From Saltatorellus ferox (GTDB lineage Bacteria; Planctomycetota; UBA1135; GCA-002686595): a stretch of DNA of 64,000 bases. The stretch is taken from NCBI GenBank assembly GCA_007751475.1, contig CP036434.1, forward strand, positions 1,488,001 through 1,552,000. Reading direction: 5' to 3'. The notes under the pieces are model-generated. The model saw nothing but the letters and a program-made list of their open reading frames with translations, had not been told where the DNA came from and searched no databases. Made by a program: the position numbers and the translations under genes. Shown here piece after piece: positions 53,460 through 61,492 of this stretch (the stretch's first letter is position 1; the number at the start of each line of letters is the position of its first letter).

Positions 53460-54749
53460 TCAGTAGGTCTCGAGAACCCAGGCCTGCCAGGCCAGGTCGA
53501 ACTCCCGGTAGTTCATATCGAGCACTTCCTTGAACACGAGCCGCTGCTCATCCTCGAAGCGAGAGTAGTCGTCGTAGCCCTCCGCGTTCTTGAGGCCCGA
53601 GAGGCGATCGAAGTACTTCTTCACGAACTCGGGGTGCACCGTCATCATGTAGTCGAAGATCGACCAGGTCATGAAGTGGTGATCCAGCTCCAGCTCGGCG
53701 AACGTACGCAGGTTGATGAGCGACGCGAACGTCGGCGCCTTGCCCGAGGAAACGATCTTCTTGGCCTCCGGCTTCCAGTCCGCCTTGCTCGACATCTCGG
53801 CCGCCGCGCCCTCGGCGGCGTCGAACGTGTTGAACTTCGGGTTGTACTGGCGCTCGAACCAGTGCGCGGCTCCCTCCGTGATCCACACGGGCATGTCGTA
53901 GGAGTAGTGCTTGTACCCGTTGATCATGTTGTGGGTCAGGTTGAAGACGAGGTGCCCATGCAGCGACTCGTCGACGCGAAGCTTGCCCTGGTCCGTGTGG
54001 ATGATCACGGTCTGGGTATCGCGCGGGATGATGTTCCACCGCTGGCTCAGCTTCGTCGTCAGGCCCAGTCGGTCGCGCAGGTAGGTCTTGGCCGCGCCCT
54101 CGCTGGGCAGCAGAAGCACCTCGTACTTGCCGATCTGGCCGAGGTAGGGGCCGGTGCCCATGTACTTCGTCGTGCCGTTCCACAGCGGCTTGTTCTTCGC
54201 GAAATCCTCGTCCGTGACGCCCAGCATGGCCTGAATGTCCGCGTAGTGCTTCTCGCAGCGGCGCGCGTACAGGTGAGCCCGAATCCACGGATCGAGCACG
54301 CGGGTTCGAGGGTCGATCTCGTCACCGAAGATGGGCTCCATCTCCGTCAGCTCCGCGCGGATCTTGTCGCGCTCCGACTGGGTGACCTTGACCTGGGGGA
54401 GGGCCACGCCGATCTGGAAGTGCGCGGTCTCGATCCAGCGGATGTCGAGGTAGCTCAGGAAGCCGTTCGTCTCGACGGTCGTGTCGGGGGGCGGGCCGAA
54501 CTCGAAGCCTCCCATCGACACGTAGCCCGCGGCCTTCATGTACTCCTCCTTGCCACCCCGCGTGTACGGATCGTTGGCCGGATCACCCAGGGGCTTGGTC
54601 TTGTCGAGCGGCTTCTGCGCGAACGCAGCGGGCGCACCGACGGGAGCGAAGCCCCCGATCACCATGCCCGCGGCCAGCACAAGGCCAGCGCGGAACGGCA
54701 GTCGACGTGACGTGAGTCGAGACAGAAGCGGGGAGTCAGCGAAAGTCAT
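53460..54749 (-). CDS. Secreted gluzincin-like (DUF1570-type) protein with altered zinc motif
   Basis: This is a 429-residue protein with the ATG at 54749, followed by a long N-region and a signal peptide ending 'APAAFAQ'. The layout is that of secreted DUF1570/peptidase-MA-like proteins: an early 'YLDIRWIETAHFQIGVALPQ', then 'VLLLPSEGAAKTYLRDRLG', and the active-site area 'HLVFNLTHNMINGYKHYSYD' followed by 'MPVWITEGAAHWFERQ'. The usual HExxH would fall on 'FNLTH' (269-273): the first His and the Glu are replaced by Phe and Asn. 'TEGAAHWFE' with E292 and E299 is kept. The protein is thus probably not an active peptidase. It starts 8 bp behind the HEAT-like gene. Confidence 0.82.
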   Translation of the reverse strand: MTFADSPLLSRLTSRRLPFRAGLVLAAGMVIGGFAPVGAPAAFAQKPLDKTKPLGDPANDPYTRGGKEEYMKAAGYVSMGGFEFGPPPDTTVETNGFLSYLDIRWIETAHFQIGVALPQVKVTQSERDKIRAELTEMEPIFGDEIDPRTRVLDPWIRAHLYARRCEKHYADIQAMLGVTDEDFAKNKPLWNGTTKYMGTGPYLGQIGKYEVLLLPSEGAAKTYLRDRLGLTTKLSQRWNIIPRDTQTVIIHTDQGKLRVDESLHGHLVFNLTHNMINGYKHYSYDMPVWITEGAAHWFERQYNPKFNTFDAAEGAAAEMSSKADWKPEAKKIVSSGKAPTFASLINLRTFAELELDHHFMTWSIFDYMMTVHPEFVKKYFDRLSGLKNAEGYDDYSRFEDEQRLVFKEVLDMNYREFDLAWQAWVLETY

Positions 54750-54757
54750 GGGCGGAA

Positions 54758-55708
54758 TCAAAGTCGGGCTTTCCACTTGTTGGCGCGTTCGATCGCGTCG
54801 AACGTCGAGAGCTTGTCGAGCGGCTCGTCGCCGTCGACCATCATGCGCAGCGCGTTGACCGCCGCGACCTTCACGTGGTTCGCGGTGTCATCCAGCGATG
54901 GAAGAACGGAGCGGGCCTGGGCTTCGGTCCCCGCGTAGGCGATCAGGCGGAGCGCCGCAACGCGCCGGGAGATGTCCGGATTGGCGGAGGGCGAGAGGGC
55001 TGCCTGGAGGCCCTCGGCGACCGTGGAACCGGCCTCCTTCGCGCGCCCAGCGGCTTCCCGCAGCGTCTCGCGCCAGGCCGGCCAGACCTTGGAGCCCGCG
55101 AGGTCGAGGCAGTGATCGAGGCTCGCCGTCGATCCCGTCGCCAGCGTGAAGATCGCGGCGCGATCGACCTCGTCCTCGTGGAGCTTCTTGGCTTTCTTGG
55201 CGTCGGCGGCCTTCTCCTTGACGTCCTGGAAGAAGGCTTCGGCGCGATCCTTCAGGCCCGGATCGCCGAGGACGGCGAGGCGGCGGAGAACGCACATGCG
55301 TAGCTCCGGGGAGCGGTCGTCCAGCGACTCGGCGAGGAGCCTCGTGTGCTCTTTCGTGGTGACGAGGTCCAGGGCCGAGCGCATGCGCTGGATCGCATCC
55401 GACTTGCTCTCCCTCGCGATGGCGCGCAGGAGAACCGGGGCGGCGGCGGCGCCTTCCTGCTCGATCTCGGAGCGGCCCGCTGCTTCCATCTCGTCGCTCT
55501 GGGCGCTGCGGATCTTCGCCACCGACTTCTTCACGGCAGCGACGTCGCGCGGCTCGGGCCAGGCGGTGGCTTTCTCGCCGGCTTTCGCGTCGGCGCTGTC
55601 CTGGAGGATCGCCGTCACAGCTTGTTGCGTCGAAGACAGGGAGAGGGCCAGTGCGGGCGCAGGGGCGGCGAGCCCGAGCAGGGCGGCGGTCAGGGTCGTT
55701 CGGAGCAT
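54758..55708 (-). CDS. Secreted HEAT-like repeat protein
   Basis: This is a 316-residue protein with a signal peptide (MLRTTLTAALLGLAAPAPALA). The rest is helical, with HEAT-like units: 'APVLLRAIARESKSDAIQRM', 'LLAESLDDRSPELRMCVLRR', 'PDISRRVAALRLIAYAGT' and 'NHVKVAAVNALRMMVDGDEP'. Such repeats act as protein-binding scaffolds. It is 8 bp upstream of the zinc-site-damaged peptidase gene, so the two probably form a complex. The preceding foldase-like gene is 32 bp away in the same direction. Confidence 0.78.
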   Translation of the reverse strand: MLRTTLTAALLGLAAPAPALALSLSSTQQAVTAILQDSADAKAGEKATAWPEPRDVAAVKKSVAKIRSAQSDEMEAAGRSEIEQEGAAAAPVLLRAIARESKSDAIQRMRSALDLVTTKEHTRLLAESLDDRSPELRMCVLRRLAVLGDPGLKDRAEAFFQDVKEKAADAKKAKKLHEDEVDRAAIFTLATGSTASLDHCLDLAGSKVWPAWRETLREAAGRAKEAGSTVAEGLQAALSPSANPDISRRVAALRLIAYAGTEAQARSVLPSLDDTANHVKVAAVNALRMMVDGDEPLDKLSTFDAIERANKWKARL

Positions 55709-55740
55709 GGGAATTCGTGCGGGTGGTCTCGGGGTCGGGG

Positions 55741-56475
55741 CTACTGCTGCGACGGGTTGGGCTTGTAGAGCACGATGGGAGGGATGATGTGCTCCCAGGC
55801 TTCGTCCGCGATCTCCACGGGCAGCGTATCGATCGCGGATTGGATCAGATCCTGGCTGGCCTCGTCGGGAAGGTAGGGGATGTCGTAGCGCTGGATCGTG
55901 ATCTCCGTCCTCGGCGTGAACGTCTCACCGTCCTCGACGTTGGTGGCGATGAGCTTGAAGAACGTCCAGGCGGCCGGAGACTCGTGCAGATCCGAGTAGG
56001 TGCCCGGCTCCATCTCCATGGATGCCTTGAAGGGGATGAGGCCCACTTCTTTCCAGGTGCCGGTGAGATAGTTCGCTTCCGGCGCGTCTTCGGGGAACTC
56101 GCCCGTCTCCCGGACGGCGGCGAGGACGCGCTGGGCTTTCTGGAAGGCCTGCTCGCGCGCTTCAGGATCGAGGGCGGCGCCTGCCACCATCGGGAGCACG
56201 ACGTTGGCGAGGGCGGCTCGGCGGTGACTTGCTTCCGATAGATGGGGATCGATGAGCTTCATCAGCGGCACGAATTCATCGATGGCCGACTTGTGGACCG
56301 GCATCCCGCCGATCGTGAACGCGACGTCGTCGGGGTACGTGCCCGGGGCCACCCTGACGATGGGGGACGGCGATTTCGAGGAGGCCTTCGGGGCGTGCGG
56401 GTCGTCGCAGCCGCCGAGGCCGGCCGCCGCGAAGAGAGCGCCGGCGGCGATCCATCGGGAAGTGAGGCGATTCAT
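55741..56475 (-). CDS. Lipoprotein with SurA/parvulin-like features
   Basis: This is a 244-residue protein with the ATG at 56475. A lipoprotein signal ends 'AAAGLGGCDD' (lipid on C23). The N-terminal helical part ('FTIGGMPVHKSAIDEFVPLM', 'HRRAALANVVLPMVAGAALD') resembles the chaperone part of SurA-type foldases, and the C-terminal part ('IPFKASMEMEPGTYSDLHES', 'WTFFKLIATNVEDGE') the peptidyl-prolyl isomerase (parvulin) fold, but it is short and divergent. A foldase or chaperone role is inferred. It shares its transcript with the upstream unknown gene (7-bp gap) and probably the two downstream genes. Confidence 0.7.
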   Translation of the reverse strand: MNRLTSRWIAAGALFAAAGLGGCDDPHAPKASSKSPSPIVRVAPGTYPDDVAFTIGGMPVHKSAIDEFVPLMKLIDPHLSEASHRRAALANVVLPMVAGAALDPEAREQAFQKAQRVLAAVRETGEFPEDAPEANYLTGTWKEVGLIPFKASMEMEPGTYSDLHESPAAWTFFKLIATNVEDGETFTPRTEITIQRYDIPYLPDEASQDLIQSAIDTLPVEIADEAWEHIIPPIVLYKPNPSQQ

Positions 56476-56482
56476 GGCGGAG

Positions 56483-57211
56483 CTATCCTGCGTCCTTGGG
56501 GTCGTTTCCTGCATGGGGGTCGTTTCCCGAAGGTTCGCGGCGGTCGAAGTGGCCCAGGAAGGGAAGGACCTTCTCCACGAGGAAGTCGTAGGTGCGGAGG
56601 ACGTTGGATTCGACCGTCGCGAGGTCCTGGGTGGGGATCGGGCCGAAGGACCCCTGCACCTCTATATAGAGGGAGCGAGCGTCCTGGTTGTAAGACTCGA
56701 TGCGGAGACCGAACGCGTTCGACTCGTTGGGATCCGGGCCGAATCCCAATCTGAGACCGACGAGCTGGGCGGAGCGGCCCAGGCGGTCCATCTCCTCGCC
56801 GAAGCCGAAGACGCGCTCCCGCAGGAAGGTCCGCGTATCGGTGGCGGTCTTCGGGTTCACGAGGCTGCGGAGGACGATCTGCTGGCCTGCGTACACGGGA
56901 ATGCTCCGGAGGGCGGTCGAGCGCTCGGCGATCTCCCGGACCTGGGCCGCGAAGGTCTCATGCGTCAGGCTGCCACGCTCCTCCCGGAACTGAAGCCGGT
57001 CGGCCAGGAAGGCCACCTGCGAAACGCCGCCCGGTGTCGCTACCGGGTTCGAGAGAACCGGCCCCATGGGGCCGATCTGGAAGCCCGCGTAGGCGGGCTG
57101 ACCGCCCTCGAACATCTCGTTGTGGAGCCGCTGGATCGGCCTCGGATCCGGCGGGACGGGCGGATGGAGGAGCTCGCAGAGGAGCGCGATCGTGCGGGTC
57201 GGGTAGGTCAT
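56483..57211 (-). CDS. Uncharacterised cytoplasmic protein, first gene of the envelope operon
   Basis: This is a 242-residue protein with the ATG at 57211. There is no signal peptide and no membrane segment. The sequence is a mixed alpha/beta fold ('RTIALLCELLHPPVPPDPRP', 'RLHNEMFEGGQPAYAGFQIG', 'GGVSQVAFLADRLQFREERG', 'LVGLRLGFGPDPNESNAFGL', 'LYIEVQGSFGP', 'RTYDFLVEKVLPFLGHFD'). The C-terminus is acidic and disordered. I do not recognise a family; a distant similarity to the TIGR04255 group of uncharacterised proteins is possible. It precedes three exported proteins in one operon and is divergent from the large SurA-like gene. Confidence 0.7.
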   Translation of the reverse strand: MTYPTRTIALLCELLHPPVPPDPRPIQRLHNEMFEGGQPAYAGFQIGPMGPVLSNPVATPGGVSQVAFLADRLQFREERGSLTHETFAAQVREIAERSTALRSIPVYAGQQIVLRSLVNPKTATDTRTFLRERVFGFGEEMDRLGRSAQLVGLRLGFGPDPNESNAFGLRIESYNQDARSLYIEVQGSFGPIPTQDLATVESNVLRTYDFLVEKVLPFLGHFDRREPSGNDPHAGNDPKDAG

Positions 57212-57385
57212 CTGGGCACCAAGGTAGCCGTTCAGGGGCCCTGGAGGCCCCGGGGAGAGGCGGGCGGGGCCGATTTCTTGTCCCGGCGCCCACAAAACTC
57301 GCTTCCGCGGCCACTTTCCTCTCTCACATGACCGACACGTGCGTAGAGACCGCTCATCAGCGTTCTCGATTCCACTCCCACTCTC

Positions 57386-59245
57386 ATGAAGAAAAGCCTC
57401 CTTCTAGCGTTGCCCGCGCTGCTAGCGACCCACGCTCTCGCGGCACCCGCTGTTATCGCTCCCCTCGCCCTCCTGCCGACCCCCCTGGCGGCCGCTGCTG
57501 TATCCCTGGGCTTCGCGAACGGCTCCCCGGCTACCGCGCAGGAGTCCGAATTCGGCGAGCCCGTGACGGTCAACGGCGTCCGGATCTCGGATATGGCCAT
57601 CAAGCGCTTCCTGGTCTACGGCCCGGGCCGCAACGCGCTCGACGCCCGTAAGCTCCAGATCCTGATGGACCACGAGCGAGAGCTTCGGAAGTCCGGGGTC
57701 CGCGAGGAGGTTGCCGCCGAGATGGGGGCCGCCAGCGACGCCGAGATCGAAGCCGAGGTCGAGAAGCGCATGGAGAGGTTCAACTTCGATCCGGCCGCGC
57801 TGGAGCGCAGGCTGACGAGGGAGCGGGAGGGCTTCCAGGAGCGCTACCCGACGCTCGACCACGAGGTCGAACTCAAGCGTGCCTACGGATCCGGCGACTG
57901 GTACCGCGACCAGGTCCGCCAGACGATGGAGTTCGACGAACTCTTCTTCCCGGATCACCCCGACACTTGGCCCGAGCTTTCGGTCGAGGCCATTCACGCG
58001 AACTCGCCCCAGGTCGACCTGATCGAGGACTACGGCAAGTACTACGAGCAGCGCCTCGCGATCGCCCAGGAGACAGGCAACCCGATCGAGCCCGAGCAGG
58101 AGATGATGATGTCTCTTCTCCGGGACTTCGTGATGGGAGCGCTCTGGACGCTCGCGGACGTCAAGACCAGCACCCAGGGGATCCCCGAGAACCTCGCGAT
58201 GGTCATCGACGGCGGTGACTGGCGGGCGGAGATCGAGACCCAGGACGTCTACGACGAGATGAAGGCCAGCTTCACCGTTGCGGACATCGAGAACGCCAAG
58301 CGGACCCTCGCGCTGATGGAAGCCGCCAAGCAGAAGCTCGCGGCGGCCGAGATGCTGATGCCAGAAGAGGATTTCAAGGCGATGGTGTCCGACATGCGCA
58401 CCCAGATGGAGGGCGGCATGTTCAACATGGACTTCATGGCTCTCCAGGGCCACGGGTTCCCGTCGGCCGAGGCCTACGAGGACCACCTGCGCCTCGTGGA
58501 GTCCTACAAGAAGATGGTCGCCGACAAGCTGGTGATCGGCGATGACGGCACGCTGAGCCCCGAGCTCCAGGCCCACATGCCGATCGCGAACGGCATCATG
58601 GGGCTGGCCAAGGCCCACGCGGACATCCTGCTCGTCTCGGCGTTCGACTTCCCGAACTACAAGTGGAAGGAAGACGGCTGGCAGAAGGCCTACGAGCGTG
58701 CGACGGGACTCCGCAGCCAGATCGACGAGTACCTCGGCAAGATCAGCGCCGATGAAGCGGCCCGCGCCGAGGCTTCGGCCAAGGGTGAGAACTACGCACC
58801 GCAGGAAGAGATCCTGCCCTTCGGTCGCTGGTGGTCGGACTTCCTGCGAGGGAACAGCGACTACTGGGACCCGCCGCTGCCCGTTTCCGGCAAGGCGCCG
58901 CCCGCGATCGGTCTCAAGAACTTCGGCGCGTTCCAGGACGCCCCGATGACCCGCAACGACATGAAGCGCGCCATCGGTGAGTCGGAGTACGAGCACTTCC
59001 TGTGGAACGATTCGATCGTGGACAAGATCTTCTTCGAGATGGAGCCCGGCACGGTCGGCGGTCCCTACCTCGGCCCGAAGGGCTACTACATCGTCTACCT
59101 CAAGAGCCGCTCGGCCCCGACGAACCCGCTGAACATCCGCACCGACGAGCGTCACCGCTCGATGCTCCAGGAGGACTGGATGCGGAAGAGCTTCCAGCGC
59201 TACGCGCACGAGGCCCTCGCCGAAGCTGACACGACGGGCATCTGA
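57386..59245 (+). CDS. Large secreted SurA-like protein with parvulin-like C-terminus
   Basis: This is a 619-residue protein. A signal peptide (MKKSLLLALPALLATHALAA) is followed by a second hydrophobic stretch before 'ATAQESEFGEPV'. The SurA-like chaperone start is 'VTVNGVRISDMAIKRFLVYG', with helices following ('ARKLQILMDHERELRKSG', 'AEIEAEVEKRMERFNFDP'). The middle is helical and rich in Glu, Met and Lys. The end ('FFEMEPGTVGGPYLGPKGYY', 'IVYLKSRSAPTNPLNI') is the typical last strand pair of parvulin PPIases ('epG.vsgp...GyhiikL'). It probably folds or holds exported proteins. A strong terminator follows at 59265-59308. Confidence 0.82.
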   Translation: MKKSLLLALPALLATHALAAPAVIAPLALLPTPLAAAAVSLGFANGSPATAQESEFGEPVTVNGVRISDMAIKRFLVYGPGRNALDARKLQILMDHERELRKSGVREEVAAEMGAASDAEIEAEVEKRMERFNFDPAALERRLTREREGFQERYPTLDHEVELKRAYGSGDWYRDQVRQTMEFDELFFPDHPDTWPELSVEAIHANSPQVDLIEDYGKYYEQRLAIAQETGNPIEPEQEMMMSLLRDFVMGALWTLADVKTSTQGIPENLAMVIDGGDWRAEIETQDVYDEMKASFTVADIENAKRTLALMEAAKQKLAAAEMLMPEEDFKAMVSDMRTQMEGGMFNMDFMALQGHGFPSAEAYEDHLRLVESYKKMVADKLVIGDDGTLSPELQAHMPIANGIMGLAKAHADILLVSAFDFPNYKWKEDGWQKAYERATGLRSQIDEYLGKISADEAARAEASAKGENYAPQEEILPFGRWWSDFLRGNSDYWDPPLPVSGKAPPAIGLKNFGAFQDAPMTRNDMKRAIGESEYEHFLWNDSIVDKIFFEMEPGTVGGPYLGPKGYYIVYLKSRSAPTNPLNIRTDERHRSMLQEDWMRKSFQRYAHEALAEADTTGI

Positions 59246-59264
59246 TCCGTCGCAGGGACCGCTG

Positions 59265-59308
59265 AAGAAGCGCGCTGGAGTCAAGGCTCCGGCGCGCTTC
59301 TTTTTTTG
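59265..59308 (+). terminator. Rho-independent terminator behind the SurA-like gene
   Basis: GAAGCGCGC (59267-59275) pairs with GCGCGCTTC (59292-59300), extended inward by TGGAG/CTCCG with one wobble pair, around the loop TCAAGG. Seven Ts follow (59301-59307). It lies 19 bp past the stop codon. Confidence 0.92.
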
Positions 59309-59362
59309 TTTGGAACGTGGGTGGTACGGTTCCCCGGCAGGGTGCCTAGGCTTTGCGGTCCC

Positions 59363-61273
59363 ATGAAACGCCTTGGCGATCTCTATCGGCTGCTGCGCCC
59401 GCACGCGGCGCCCTACGTCCTGACCCTCTTGATGGTCGTGCTCCTCGGCACCGTCAGCGCGCTGCTCCAGAAGAGTGCCTTCGGCCTCCTCGACCCGACC
59501 TGGAAGGTTCTCTTCCCGAACGAGGAGAAGGTGATGCCCGAGACGCCTGACGTCGAGGTTCCGGGCTTCTTCGATCCGGTCATGGAGACGATCGATGAGT
59601 GGAAGACCGATCTCGATCGGAAGATCATCGGCGATCCAGAGACGCTGGCCGAGAGCGTGCCCCAGCGCAAGGGCGCTCTCTGGCGCATCGGAATCATCGT
59701 GGGCGTCATGGCGATCCTCGCTGCCATCACCCAGTACGTGATGGGGGTTCTATCGAGCTTCGTCGGCCTGCGGATGATGGTCTCGCTGCGCATGCAGCTC
59801 GCGCGCCACCTCATGGGGCTGTCGATGCGCTACCACTCGACGCGCCGATTCGGCGATCTTCTTTCGAGGATCAGCAGCGATGTCGGTCAGACGACCCAGG
59901 TGGTTCAGCTGATCCTGAAGGATCTGGTTCAGGAGCCCCTGCTCTTCATCGTGTCGATGGGCCTCGCGTTCTTCTATGCGCCGACGCTGACCCTCTTCGT
60001 ACTGCTGGGGCTCCCGCTCTTCATCGTGCCGATCGCGATCCTGCTGAAGAAGGTCCGGCGCACCAGCCACAAGAGCGCGACGCAGCTCGGGTCCACGTTC
60101 CAGGTTCTCACCCAGATGTTCCAGGGCGTGCGGACGGTCAAGGCCTACCGCGCAGAGGAGCGCGAGCTGGCGCGCTTTCAGGTGACGAACGATCACTTCG
60201 TGGATGCGACCATGGGCATGGTCAAGGCGTCGGAGCTATCCCGCGCCTGGACCGTCTTCATCACGAACTTCGGCATCGCCGCCGTGGTCGTCATGGCGGG
60301 CTACCTGGTGCTCGACTACGGCCTCGATGCCGGTGGTGGCGGCATCCTGGCGTTCTTCCTGATGATCAGCCAGGCGTCGTCGCACCTCAAGCGGATCACG
60401 CGGGTGACGGCCCAGATCAGTGAAGCCCAGGGGCCCGCCAGGCGCCTCCTGGAACTGATGGCGGAGACCTCGGACGTGAGCCAGAAGGAGGGAGCGGTTC
60501 AGCTGACCTCCATCGGCTCGGGCATCCGCTTCGAGGACGTCGTCTTCGAGTACCCAGAGGACGAGGACGGCGGGGGACATGAGGGGCCGCGCTTTGCGTT
60601 GCGCGGCATCGACCTGCACGTCCAGCCCGGCGAGACGCTCGCCCTCGTCGGCCCCAGCGGCTCCGGCAAGAGCACGCTCGTCGACCTCGTCGCGCGCTTC
60701 GTCGACCCCACGGAGGGGCGCGTCACCATCGACGGGCACGATCTTCGCGACGTGTCCTTCGACAGCCTCTGCGAGCGCTACGCGCTCGTGACGCAGGCGC
60801 CGTTCCTCTTCCACGCGACCATCGCCGAGAACATTCGCTACGGCAAACCGGCGGCGACCCAGGCCGAGGTCGAGGCCGCCGCGCGCGCCGCCAACATCCA
60901 CGACTTCATCGTCGGGCTGGCCGATGGCTACGACACGGACGTCAAGGACGCGGGCACGCGCCTCTCGGGAGGGCAGCGCCAGCGCATCACGATCGCGCGC
61001 GCCCTCCTCCGGGACCCGGAGCTGCTGCTGCTGGACGAGGCGACCAGCGCCCTGGACACGGAGAGCGAAGTGATCGTCCAGGAAGCGCTGGAGGAGATGA
61101 TGGTGGGGCGGACGACGATCGTGATCGCCCACCGACTTTCGACGATCCGGAACGCGGATCGGATCGCGGTGCTCGACCAGGGTCAGGTCGTCGAGCTGGG
61201 GACCCACGCCGAACTCCTGGAGAAGGAAGGGGTCTACGCGCGCCTCTGCGCGGCGCAGGCCGTTGACCGATAG
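59363..61273 (+). CDS. MsbA-like ABC transporter (fused membrane and ATPase domains)
   Basis: This is a 636-residue half transporter with the ATG at 59363. About six membrane helices lie between residues 15 and 345, with a longer than usual first outer loop ('VMPETPDVEVPGFFDPVMET'). The ATPase carries Walker A 'GPSGSGKST' (about 430), Q-loop 'LVTQAPFLFHATIAENIRYG', signature 'LSGGQRQR', Walker B 'ELLLLDEATSALD' and H-loop 'IVIAHRLSTI'. It resembles lipid flippases of the MsbA group and should work as a homodimer to move a lipid or lipid-linked compound across the inner membrane. It lies between an exported foldase and a secreted lectin. Confidence 0.94.
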   Translation: MKRLGDLYRLLRPHAAPYVLTLLMVVLLGTVSALLQKSAFGLLDPTWKVLFPNEEKVMPETPDVEVPGFFDPVMETIDEWKTDLDRKIIGDPETLAESVPQRKGALWRIGIIVGVMAILAAITQYVMGVLSSFVGLRMMVSLRMQLARHLMGLSMRYHSTRRFGDLLSRISSDVGQTTQVVQLILKDLVQEPLLFIVSMGLAFFYAPTLTLFVLLGLPLFIVPIAILLKKVRRTSHKSATQLGSTFQVLTQMFQGVRTVKAYRAEERELARFQVTNDHFVDATMGMVKASELSRAWTVFITNFGIAAVVVMAGYLVLDYGLDAGGGGILAFFLMISQASSHLKRITRVTAQISEAQGPARRLLELMAETSDVSQKEGAVQLTSIGSGIRFEDVVFEYPEDEDGGGHEGPRFALRGIDLHVQPGETLALVGPSGSGKSTLVDLVARFVDPTEGRVTIDGHDLRDVSFDSLCERYALVTQAPFLFHATIAENIRYGKPAATQAEVEAAARAANIHDFIVGLADGYDTDVKDAGTRLSGGQRQRITIARALLRDPELLLLDEATSALDTESEVIVQEALEEMMVGRTTIVIAHRLSTIRNADRIAVLDQGQVVELGTHAELLEKEGVYARLCAAQAVDR

Positions 61274-61492
61274 GCGTCGGGCCTGTGGCTCGGCGTTCGC
61301 GGCGACGAGAAGGGAGGGGAGGAGAACGGAGAAGGGACGGGGCAGGGCGCGGGAGCAGCGCGAGGCAGCATCCTGAGGCATTCGCGGGGGACCGGGGAGC
61401 TTCCTGGCCCCGCAGACGGCCCGGCAGGTCTACACTCCGATCCTCTCCACAGGCCGCGAGGCGGCACTCTGGTGTCCTTTCCCACTCTCCCC

